A stretch of DNA of 6,558 bases, taken from NCBI GenBank assembly GCA_902489225.1, contig CABTZA010000102.1, forward strand, positions 1 through 6,558. Direction: 5' to 3'. The stretch is from an uncultured Collinsella sp. (lineage in GTDB: Bacteria > Actinomycetota > Coriobacteriia > Coriobacteriales > Coriobacteriaceae). Position 1 is the stretch's first letter, and each line of letters opens with the position of its first letter. This document shows positions 1 through 5,079 of this stretch, in pieces. Below the pieces are notes generated by a model. It was not told the origin of the DNA and did no database searches. It saw nothing but the letters and a program-made list of their open reading frames with translations. The translations under genes were made by a program, and so were the position numbers.

Positions 1-20
1 AAAATAAACCTGTCCCTTTT
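1..20. repeat. Possible truncated end of an interspersed palindromic repeat
   Basis: The first bases hold an A-rich run followed by AAACCTGTCCCTTTTTGG. From memory, phrases of the type AAACCTGTCCC resemble one arm of intergenic palindromic repeats found in many genomes. Only one arm would be inside the window, so pairing cannot be tested here. It could equally be ordinary spacer or the tail of an upstream gene's terminator. Confidence 0.2.
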
Positions 21-74
21 TGGTAGGTGGAGAATGGGGTAAAGTAAGTGGTGGTTAACTAGAGGAGGCTTGCT

Positions 75-275
75 ATGGCACCTATCGATATTGTTGTACT
101 GGCTGTTATCGGTATTGCGTTTGTCGCGGTATGCGTGCGCATCTACCGCAAGGGCACCTGCGCTGACTGCGCTCAGGGTGGCGTTTGCACGGGGCATTGC
201 TCCAACAAAAAGACGTGCGCCGCACTTAAGGGCGTGGACAAAATCGCCGAAGACTTGGGCCGCGGTATCAAATAA
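75..275 (+). CDS. Small Cys-rich membrane protein, FeoB-associated-like
   Basis: A 66-residue protein with an N-terminal hydrophobic helix (about residues 4-21, rich in I, V, A and L), a short basic stretch (R22, R25, K26) and a soluble tail with clustered cysteines at C29, C32, C38, C42 and C48, plus C20 within the helix. A single anchor followed by a Cys-rich tail is the layout of the FeoB-associated Cys-rich membrane proteins, which are usually encoded directly after the ferrous-iron transporter FeoB. No FeoB is visible, but only 74 bases lie upstream. The start is set by AGGAGG at 63-68, six bases before the ATG. A competing frame starts at 70 (87 aa); its start lies only one base after that SD and its product is arginine-rich and unlike any family I know. 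A terminator hairpin follows, so this is probably the last gene of its transcript. The family assignment rests on architecture alone; a metal-binding role is inference. Confidence 0.7.
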   Translation: MAPIDIVVLAVIGIAFVAVCVRIYRKGTCADCAQGGVCTGHCSNKKTCAALKGVDKIAEDLGRGIK

Positions 276-288
276 GGTCCGGACATCC

Positions 289-323
289 AAGCGCTCCGCG
301 GGCATCCGTTCGCGGGGCGCTTT
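289..323 (+). terminator. Hairpin terminator after the small Cys-rich gene
   Basis: AAGCGCTCCGCG (289-300) pairs with CGCGGGGCGCTT (311-322), a 12-bp stem with one G-T wobble and a 10-base loop. The stem runs into TTT (321-323), then GTGCATTT, so the T tract is short. It starts 13 bases after the stop codon at 273-275, which fits intrinsic termination of the upstream transcript. Confidence 0.6.
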
Positions 324-419
324 GTGCATTTGAGGGAGAGTACGGCGAGTCGAAGAGTATTTTTGGGGTATCGTTAACTGGACTATTAATTGGCAACTTA
401 TCTATAACGGAGTAACCGC

Positions 420-1499
420 ATGAGCGCTCGCGTAACCATGAAGGACATAGCCGCCGAGCTTGGCGTTTCCATCAATACCGTGCACAAGGCTCTGACGGGA
501 AAGGCCGGCGTGAGCGAATCCGTGCGCGCCAAGGTGAACGCTAAGGCCGAGGCCATGGGCTATCACCGCAACACAAGTGCCTCAAGCCTGCGCCGCAAGG
601 ATATCAATCTGGTGTTTTGCCTGCCCCGCGCATCGCGCGAGGGAGCGTACTTTTTCCGTTACCTGTGGGAAGGCTGCAATCGCTTTGAACAGGAGGTCAT
701 CGACCGGGGCATTACGGTTGAGCGCGTTGAATTTGGCGTGGGCGGCTACGCTGATGCACTCGAGCAAATCGACGAGCGTCTGCAGGTGGGCGAGAAGATT
801 GATGGCTTGCTCGCCTATGCGCCGGGCGACGATCGTGCGACTGAGCTTTTGGGGCAGATCGCCGAGGCGGGCGTGACGATTGAGCTTGTCGACGGCGACC
901 GTCCGCATTTGAATCGTTTGGGTGCGAGCTTGGCCGATTATTCGACGGCAGGCAGCCTTATGGCCGAGCAGGCGGCAAACCTGGTCCATGCTTCTGGGGC
1001 CGACGCCCGCGTGCTCCTTTTGACAGGCGACCCATATACCGATTCGCACTATCTAACCGCCCGCGCCTTCCACAATTACCTGCGCGAACGTGATATTCCA
1101 TGGCAGGTTGAGGATCTTGCAGGTGCCCATGCGCAAGTCAAACAACTCGAGCATGAGCTCGAAAAGCGCTTGAGTGCGCCGGACGCCCCCGAACTTATCT
1201 GTAGCGTTTTTGCCGTTGGTTCCGAAGTGGTTGCCGACGCGCTCGTCTCGACCGGCAAGGCCGGTCAGGTCATGGTGATCGGCAACGACCTGTTTCCCGA
1301 AAGTGCTCTGGCCTTGCGCCGCGGTATCTTTACCAATATTGTCTATAAGGACCCGACGAGCCTGGCGTATCGCGGCGCTAAGACGCTGGGCGATTATCTG
1401 CTGTGGGGAAGGACCCCGACGGTGCCCGTCCAGAAGGGTGCTGTCGAGATGGTATTTGCCAGCAATGTCGACCGCTACTGCGAACTTGCGGGTATTTAG
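420..1499 (+). CDS. LacI-family transcriptional regulator, probable uxa repressor
   Basis: A 359-residue protein with LacI/GalR architecture. Residues 5-50 are the N-terminal helix-turn-helix (VTMKDIAAELGVS, recognition helix near INTVHKALTG). Residues 51-60 are the hinge helix with Leu57, the position that in LacI proteins inserts into the central CG of the operator. Residues 62-359 form a periplasmic-binding-protein-like effector domain. The start ATG is preceded by GGAG at 409-412 with 7 bases of spacing; a later in-frame Met (M7) would cut into the HTH. It is transcribed in the same direction as uxaCBA but separated by its own terminator and 460 bases. Two palindromes with a central CG lie before uxaC, the operator type expected for a LacI protein, so it most likely represses the uxa genes and responds to a uronate or intermediate such as tagaturonate. 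The effector is not readable from sequence. No copy of the same palindrome is present before its own gene, so autoregulation through that site is not supported. Classical E. coli uronate regulators (ExuR, UxuR) are GntR-type, so this is a different regulatory solution. Confidence 0.93.
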   Translation: MSARVTMKDIAAELGVSINTVHKALTGKAGVSESVRAKVNAKAEAMGYHRNTSASSLRRKDINLVFCLPRASREGAYFFRYLWEGCNRFEQEVIDRGITVERVEFGVGGYADALEQIDERLQVGEKIDGLLAYAPGDDRATELLGQIAEAGVTIELVDGDRPHLNRLGASLADYSTAGSLMAEQAANLVHASGADARVLLLTGDPYTDSHYLTARAFHNYLRERDIPWQVEDLAGAHAQVKQLEHELEKRLSAPDAPELICSVFAVGSEVVADALVSTGKAGQVMVIGNDLFPESALALRRGIFTNIVYKDPTSLAYRGAKTLGDYLLWGRTPTVPVQKGAVEMVFASNVDRYCELAGI

Positions 1500-1524
1500 C
1501 CGATTGAGCAGGTACCCCCTCTTG

Positions 1525-1556
1525 CGACGTGCATTTTTGGGAGTATTCAGCATTGG
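1525..1556. repeat. Left arm of a 32-nt inverted repeat
   Basis: Thirty-two bases (from CGACGTGCATTTTTGG to CAGCATTGG) are the reverse complement of 1692-1723 with one difference, G1531 against T1717, which is a G-U wobble in RNA. Weaker matching continues outward in the same register: CAGGT at 1509-1513 matches ACCTG at 1735-1739. The arm begins 26 bases after the regulator stop codon. See the partner arm and the related finding. Confidence 0.9.
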
Positions 1557-1589
1557 CATGCCCTGAATGAGGTGCAGAACGACTGTTTT

Positions 1590-1631
1590 AAGTGCCCCCG
1601 ATGGCGTAATTTGCCATCGGGGGCACTTTTT
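1590..1631 (+). terminator. Strong intrinsic terminator of the LacI-type regulator
   Basis: A perfect 16-bp stem: AAGTGCCCCCGATGGC (1590-1605) with GCCATCGGGGGCACTT (1613-1628), a 7-base loop (GTAATTT), and five T residues at 1627-1631. The opposite strand has no matching T tract, so it acts on + strand transcripts. It separates the regulator from the uxa promoter. It lies inside the inverted-repeat pair 1525-1723. Confidence 0.92.
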
Positions 1632-1676
1632 ATGCCGATCGGGCGCTATCTGCGTTCCAAATAGGACGCTGAGGAT

Positions 1677-1692
1677 GGCGCACGGCGCGCTC
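1677..1692. repeat. 16-nt segment complementary to the uxaC leader
   Basis: GGCGCACGGCGCGCTC is the exact reverse complement of 1918-1933, the leader of uxaC. Flanking bases do not continue the match on either side. It ends on the first base of the right arm of the 32-nt inverted repeat. Confidence 0.85.
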
Positions 1693-1723
1693 CAATGCTG
1701 AATACTCCCAAAAATGTACGTCG
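1692..1723. repeat. Right arm of the 32-nt inverted repeat
   Basis: This is the reverse complement of 1525-1556 with a single mismatch. The two arms enclose 135 bases that include the terminator, giving a 199-bp unit. Because the terminator lies before this arm, a normally ended regulator transcript would not contain it, so the repeat is more likely a DNA-level feature (for example a MITE-like element) than a folded 3' UTR. No clear target-site duplication is visible at the outer ends. Confidence 0.9.
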
Positions 1724-1834
1724 GGACATGACCCACCTGAGCAAAAGCGCTCAAGTTCGGTGTTCGGGGACGCCAACCAGTCCGCAATACATGCAAGTCA
1801 CATCCCCAGCAACCGTTGAACGGGCAAAATCTAC

Positions 1835-1842
1835 CGTTCACC
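1835..1842. promoter_or_regulatory. Operator half-site upstream of the main operators
   Basis: CGTTCACC here is identical to the right half of both full operators. Its left half is degenerate. It is the inverted partner of GGTGAACG at 1855-1862, so the two halves could also pair as an 8-bp stem. It may be an auxiliary contact for the regulator. Confidence 0.4.
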
Positions 1843-1853
1843 CCGTGGTGGTT

Positions 1854-1869
1854 AGGTGAACGTTCACCT
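1854..1869. promoter_or_regulatory. LacI-type operator 1 of the uxa promoter
   Basis: AGGTGAACGTTCACCT is a perfect 16-bp palindrome with a central CG, the pattern of LacI-family operators. It shares GTGAACGTTCACCT with operator 2, whose centre lies 38 bp downstream. It overlaps the candidate -35 element, so binding would block polymerase. The bound protein is inferred to be the regulator encoded at 420-1499. Confidence 0.8.
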
Positions 1870-1892
1870 TTTGAGGTGCAATGGATTAGTAT
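1863..1892 (+). promoter_or_regulatory. Candidate uxaCBA promoter
   Basis: TTCACC (1863-1868) could serve as -35 and TAGTAT (1887-1892) as -10 with an 18-bp spacer, each matching the sigma-70-type consensus at 4 of 6 positions. An alternative -10, TATAGT (1890-1895), matches 5 of 6 but has no good -35 at the right distance. Either choice puts the transcription start near 1900, inside operator 2, a layout typical of repression. The exact boxes are uncertain. Confidence 0.45.
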
Positions 1893-1893
1893 A

Positions 1894-1907
1894 GTGAACG
1901 TTCACCT
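1894..1907. promoter_or_regulatory. LacI-type operator 2 of the uxa promoter
   Basis: GTGAACGTTCACCT repeats the core of operator 1. Its perfect palindrome is 12 bp (1894-1905) around a central CG. It overlaps the -10/+1 region of the candidate promoter, so a regulator bound to both sites could clamp the promoter. Confidence 0.8.
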
Positions 1908-1917
1908 AAAGGATAAC

Positions 1918-1933
1918 GAGCGCGCCGTGCGCC
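1918..1933. repeat. Leader segment complementary to 1677-1692
   Basis: GAGCGCGCCGTGCGCC lies in the predicted uxaC 5' leader, ending 12 bases before the SD. It is the exact reverse complement of 1677-1692. It might fold with an upstream read-through transcript or be targeted by a separate RNA; both are untested. Confidence 0.85.
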
Positions 1934-1945
1934 CGCCTTGCCAGC

Positions 1946-1952
1946 AAAGGGG
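1946..1952 (+). promoter_or_regulatory. Ribosome binding site fixing the uxaC start
   Basis: AAAGGGG lies 7 bases before ATG at 1960. It favours that start over the upstream in-frame TTG at 1816, and slightly over the in-frame ATG at 1972. Confidence 0.65.
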
Positions 1953-1959
1953 CTGTTTG

Positions 1960-3387
1960 ATGAAAAACTTTATGGACGATCAGGATTTCCTGCTGAGCAC
2001 CAAGACCGGCGAGGAGCTGTTCCACAACTTTGCCGAGGGCATGCCCATCGTCGACTATCACTGCCACATTTCTCCTAAGGAGATTTGGGAGGACAAGCGT
2101 TTCGAGAACATCACCGAGGTTTGGCTGGGCGGCGACCACTACAAGTGGCGCCTGATGCGTGCCAACGGCGTCGACGAGCGTTTTATCACTGGCGACGCCC
2201 CTGCTCGCGAGAAGTTCCAAAAGTGGGCCGAGACCCTGGGTCGCTGCGTTGGCAACCCCGTCTTTGAGTGGAGCCACCTGGAGCTTAAGCGCTACTTTGG
2301 CTACGAGGGCGTCCTCAACGGCAAGACTGCCCAGGAGGTCTGGGACCTTGCCAACGCCAAGCTCGCTGAGGCTAGCTTTACCTGCCGTAACCTGATCAAG
2401 CAGTCCAACGTCCGCATGATCTGCACTACCGACGACCCCGCCGACAGCTTTGAGTGGCACAAGAAGATTGCCGCCGACGACAGCTTTGACGTTCAGGTCG
2501 TTCCCGCCATGCGCCCCGATGCCGCTTTGCGCATCGAGCGCGGCCAGGAGTTTGCCGACTACTGCAAGCACCTTTCCGAGGTTGCCGGCGTTGAGGTCAG
2601 CGACTTTGAGGGCATGAAGGCTGCCATTTCCAAGCGCTACGACGTTGCTCACGAGCTGGGCTGCCGCGCCTCCGACCACGCACTCGACTACGTTATGTAC
2701 GTCCCGGCTACCGCCGACGAGATCGAGGCTATCTTTGCCAAGGGTCTGGCTGCCGAGCCGCTTACCGAGGAAGAGGTCCTCAAGTACAAGACTGCCTTTA
2801 TGCAGTTCGTTGCCGGCGAGTATGTCCGTCTGGGCTGGGCCATGCAGCTGCACTTTGGCTGCAAGCGCGACAACAACCGCGCCATGTTCGCCAAGCTCGG
2901 TCCCGACACCGGCTACGACTGCATCTCCAACTACACGCCGTCCGACCAGCTCGCCGATTTCCTCAACTCCATCCAGGAGACCTGCGGCCTGCCCAAGACC
3001 ATCCTGTACAGCCTGAACCCCATCGATAACACCATGATCGATACCGTCATGGGCTGCTTCCAGGAGGCTCCGACCGCCGGTAAGATCCAGAACGGCTCCG
3101 CCTGGTGGTTCAACGACAACGAGGTCGGCATGCGCGAGCAACTCACGGCTCTGGCTAACGAGGGCGTGCTGGGCAACTTTGTGGGCATGCTTACCGACTC
3201 CCGCTCTTTCCTGTCCTATCCGCGCCACGAGTACTTCCGTCGCGTGCTGTGCAGCGTGATCGGCGAGTGGGTCGAGCAGGGCAAGTACCCGGCCGACATG
3301 GAGCTGCTGGGCAGTATCGTGCGCGACATCAGCTACAACAACGCGGTCCGCTACTTTGGCTTTGATTTGGACACCGTCGAGGCATAA
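1960..3387 (+). CDS. uxaC: Uronate isomerase (glucuronate isomerase)
   Basis: A 475-residue protein, close to the usual family length of about 470. UxaC isomerises D-glucuronate to D-fructuronate and D-galacturonate to D-tagaturonate in the cytoplasm, the first step after uronate uptake. It is an amidohydrolase-superfamily TIM barrel. Visible family marks are the metal-site motif DYHCH (D32, H34, H36) near the N terminus, GDHYKWR with MRANGV after it, TTDDP, SDHALD, a WWFND block (W382-D386), and the C-terminal MLTDSRSFLSYPRHEYFRR (Asp413 in this motif is the likely active-site acidic residue). The sequence reads colinearly with E. coli UxaC as I remember it, from the first residues (DQDFLLST against EDFLLDT) to the end. 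The frame is open back to 1816, but that extension crosses the operators, so the ATG at 1960 with AAAGGGG is preferred. It is the first gene of the operon, under the two operators. Confidence 0.97.
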   Translation: MKNFMDDQDFLLSTKTGEELFHNFAEGMPIVDYHCHISPKEIWEDKRFENITEVWLGGDHYKWRLMRANGVDERFITGDAPAREKFQKWAETLGRCVGNPVFEWSHLELKRYFGYEGVLNGKTAQEVWDLANAKLAEASFTCRNLIKQSNVRMICTTDDPADSFEWHKKIAADDSFDVQVVPAMRPDAALRIERGQEFADYCKHLSEVAGVEVSDFEGMKAAISKRYDVAHELGCRASDHALDYVMYVPATADEIEAIFAKGLAAEPLTEEEVLKYKTAFMQFVAGEYVRLGWAMQLHFGCKRDNNRAMFAKLGPDTGYDCISNYTPSDQLADFLNSIQETCGLPKTILYSLNPIDNTMIDTVMGCFQEAPTAGKIQNGSAWWFNDNEVGMREQLTALANEGVLGNFVGMLTDSRSFLSYPRHEYFRRVLCSVIGEWVEQGKYPADMELLGSIVRDISYNNAVRYFGFDLDTVEA

Positions 3388-3411
3388 GCCTGCATCGAAT
3401 CACATCGAACT

Positions 3412-3447
3412 CGGGAGCACCGTTGCCACACGCGGCGCCCCCGTTTT
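3412..3447 (+). terminator. Imperfect intercistronic hairpin with TTTT between uxaC and uxaB
   Basis: CGGGAGCACCG (3412-3422) faces CGGCGCCCCCG (3433-3443) with nine Watson-Crick pairs and two A-C mismatches (3416/3439 and 3419/3436), then TTTT at 3444-3447. It could be a weak, leaky terminator or an RNA-processing hairpin that lowers uxaB and uxaA relative to uxaC. The mismatches make it weaker than the regulator terminator, and no promoter is evident after it, so the operon probably reads through. Confidence 0.4.
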
Positions 3448-3483
3448 GCTTGCACGCTAACAGCTATCTAAGGAGAGACACAG

Positions 3484-4998
3484 ATGGAGAACATCAGCTA
3501 CGATGCGCTCGAGAAGATCGGCTACAAGGGCTATTTGCTGCCCAAGGATGCTCCCGAGAAGGTTCTGCAGTTTGGCGAGGGCAATTTCCTGCGCGCCTTC
3601 GTCGACCGTTTCTTTGACATGGGCAACGAGGCCACCGGCTGGAACGGCAAGGTCGTCATGGTGCAGCCCATCAACGGTGCCTTTGGCTTTGCCGACGGTA
3701 TCAATGCCCAGGACGACCTGTACACCGTGCTGGTGCGCGGCAAGGAGAACGGCAACACGGTTGACGAGTCCCGCGTGATCAGCGCCTGCAGCCGCTGCCT
3801 TAACCCGTATCGTGAGGACGACTACCGCGCCATGATGGAGGTCGCCGTCTCCGACGACCTAGAGATCATCGTCTCCAACACCACCGAGGCCGGTATCGCC
3901 TATGACCCGTCCTGCAAGGCCGACGACATGCCACCCGCGAGCTTCCCCGCCAAGCTTGCCCAGGTGCTCCACACCCGCTGGGCTGCCGGTAAGCCGGGCG
4001 TCATCGTCCTCGCCTGCGAGCTCATCGATCACAACGGCGAGGAGTTGCTGCGCATCATGAACCAGTATGTGAGCGACTGGGGCTGGGAGGACGAGTTTGC
4101 GCAGTGGATGGCTAACGACTGCACCGTCTGCACCACGCTCGTCGACACCATCGTCCCCGGCCGCATCCGCGATCCTAAGGAGGCCGCGGCGGTTGCCGAG
4201 CGTCTGGGCTACGAGGATCCCTTCCTGGCCGTGCGCGAGCCCTTCCAGATGTGGGGCATCCAGGGCGACGAGTCGCTTGCCGAGAAGCTTCCCTTTGTGA
4301 AGGCTGGTCTTCCGGGTGTCTTTGTGACTCCCGACGTCACCCCGTACAAAAAGCGCAAGGTCCGCATCCTCAACGGTGCCCATACCGCCTTCGTTCCGGG
4401 TTCCTGGGTTGCCGGCTTTGATATCGTGCGCGACTGCATGCATGACGAGACCATTCGCGGCTTCATGAACACCATGCTCTACGACGAGGTCATTCCGACG
4501 CTTGCCGCCGACTTGGATGTCGAGGACTGCAAGGCCTTTGCCGCCGCCGTCGAAAACCGCTTCGACAACCCGTTTATTGATCATGCGCTGCTCTCCATCT
4601 GCCTCAACTCCACGGCTAAGTGGCGCGCTCGTGACCTGCCCACGCTCAAGGACTACGTTGCCGAGACCGGCAACCTGCCCAAGTGCCTGGCGACGAGCCT
4701 CGCTACGCTCATCTCCTTCTACACGCAGGAGCTCGTGTCCCGCGAGGGCGACGGCCTGCACCTGCGTCGCTCCGACGGCACCGAGTACACCGCTCAGGAC
4801 GACGCCTTCGTGCTCGACTTCTACGCCGCCCATGCCGGCGCCGACGATGCCCAGCTGGTGCACGACGTGCTCACCAACGAGCAGATGTGGGGCGAGGACC
4901 TTACGCAGATCGCAGGTCTTGAGGAGTTTGTCGTCAGCGCGCTCGCTGTCGTGCGTGCCGAGGGCGCCAAGCAGGCCTTCGCCAACGCTCAGGCGTAA
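3484..4998 (+). CDS. uxaB: Tagaturonate reductase (altronate oxidoreductase)
   Basis: A 504-residue member of the long-chain mannitol dehydrogenase family, somewhat longer than E. coli UxaB (about 483). It reduces D-tagaturonate to D-altronate with NADH in the cytoplasm. The N-terminal nucleotide-binding domain opens with VLQFGEGNFLRAF (residues 27-39, the glycine-rich loop). SNTTEAGI and ACELIDHNGEEL follow. The catalytic block is YKKRKVRILNGAHTAF, where K292, N297 and H300 have the same spacing as the Lys-Asn-His set of mannitol 2-dehydrogenase. The NTTEAGI, ELIDHNG and LNGAHTA wording follows UxaB rather than the related fructuronate reductase UxuB; that choice is from remembered alignments and is supported by the uxaC and uxaA neighbours. 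AAGGAGA (3470-3476) sits 7-8 bases before the ATG. The 96-base gap to uxaC has no clear promoter, so it is likely co-transcribed from the uxaC promoter. Confidence 0.95.
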   Translation: MENISYDALEKIGYKGYLLPKDAPEKVLQFGEGNFLRAFVDRFFDMGNEATGWNGKVVMVQPINGAFGFADGINAQDDLYTVLVRGKENGNTVDESRVISACSRCLNPYREDDYRAMMEVAVSDDLEIIVSNTTEAGIAYDPSCKADDMPPASFPAKLAQVLHTRWAAGKPGVIVLACELIDHNGEELLRIMNQYVSDWGWEDEFAQWMANDCTVCTTLVDTIVPGRIRDPKEAAAVAERLGYEDPFLAVREPFQMWGIQGDESLAEKLPFVKAGLPGVFVTPDVTPYKKRKVRILNGAHTAFVPGSWVAGFDIVRDCMHDETIRGFMNTMLYDEVIPTLAADLDVEDCKAFAAAVENRFDNPFIDHALLSICLNSTAKWRARDLPTLKDYVAETGNLPKCLATSLATLISFYTQELVSREGDGLHLRRSDGTEYTAQDDAFVLDFYAAHAGADDAQLVHDVLTNEQMWGEDLTQIAGLEEFVVSALAVVRAEGAKQAFANAQA

Positions 4999-5009
4999 AT
5001 TTCCGGCGC

Positions 5010-5041
5010 AGACGCGGGCGCGGGACGGCGTGCCCGCGTCT
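5010..5041 (+). other. Strong intercistronic hairpin between uxaB and uxaA
   Basis: AGACGCGGGC (5010-5019) pairs perfectly with GCCCGCGTCT (5032-5041). Three further inner pairs, one of them a wobble, leave a 6-base loop (5023-5028), so the stem is 13 bp. There is no T tract after it (CGACTTCTGC follows), so it is not a standard intrinsic terminator. It may stabilise the upstream mRNA end or set the uxaB to uxaA ratio. Confidence 0.6.
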
Positions 5042-5079
5042 CGACTTCTGCTCAACCTGTAGGGTTAGGACCATTTGTA

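Larger units (their letters stand above)
1500..1959. other. 460-nt regulatory intergenic region, no gene seen
   Basis: I see no credible gene here. An in-frame extension of uxaC back to 1816 (TTG) runs across the operators and has no homology to the family. A long minus-strand ORF (1053-1841) is mostly antisense to the regulator. The region contains, in order: the left arm of an inverted repeat, the regulator terminator, a GC-rich stretch with a second imperfect hairpin (GCGTTCC 1652-1658 with GGACGC 1664-1669), the right arm, about 90 bases without visible structure, then operator half-sites, two full operators, the promoter and the uxaC leader. Confidence 0.85.

Noticed and set aside
70..333. 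87-codon frame overlapping the small Cys-rich gene
   Set aside because: Its start lies only one base after the SD used by the gene at 75, it runs through the terminator hairpin, and it encodes an Arg- and Ala-rich shadow product.
403..408. TATAAC as a -10 element for the regulator gene
   Set aside because: It would place the transcription start almost at the ribosome binding site and has no suitably spaced -35. I cannot support a specific promoter for this gene.
1525..1723. CRISPR array or integron attC reading of the inverted repeats
   Set aside because: There are only two arms, in inverted orientation, enclosing a single interior with a terminator. No regularly spaced direct repeats and no cassette structure are present.
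1053..1841. Minus-strand ORF spanning the regulator 3' half and the intergenic region
   Set aside because: It runs through the terminator and both repeat arms and then antisense to the regulator, with no family resemblance, so it is not credible as a gene.
1816..1959. N-terminal extension of uxaC from an upstream TTG
   Set aside because: The 48 extra residues are encoded by the operator and promoter DNA, lie upstream of the predicted transcription start, and have no counterpart in the family. The ATG at 1960 has its own SD.
1906..3228. Minus-strand ORF of 440 codons opposite uxaC
   Set aside because: Antisense shadow; its translation is a repetitive Val, Leu, Gly and Ala-rich product typical of antisense GC-rich frames.
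3859..5055. Minus-strand ORF of 398 codons opposite uxaB
   Set aside because: A shadow of uxaB codon bias with no recognisable domains.
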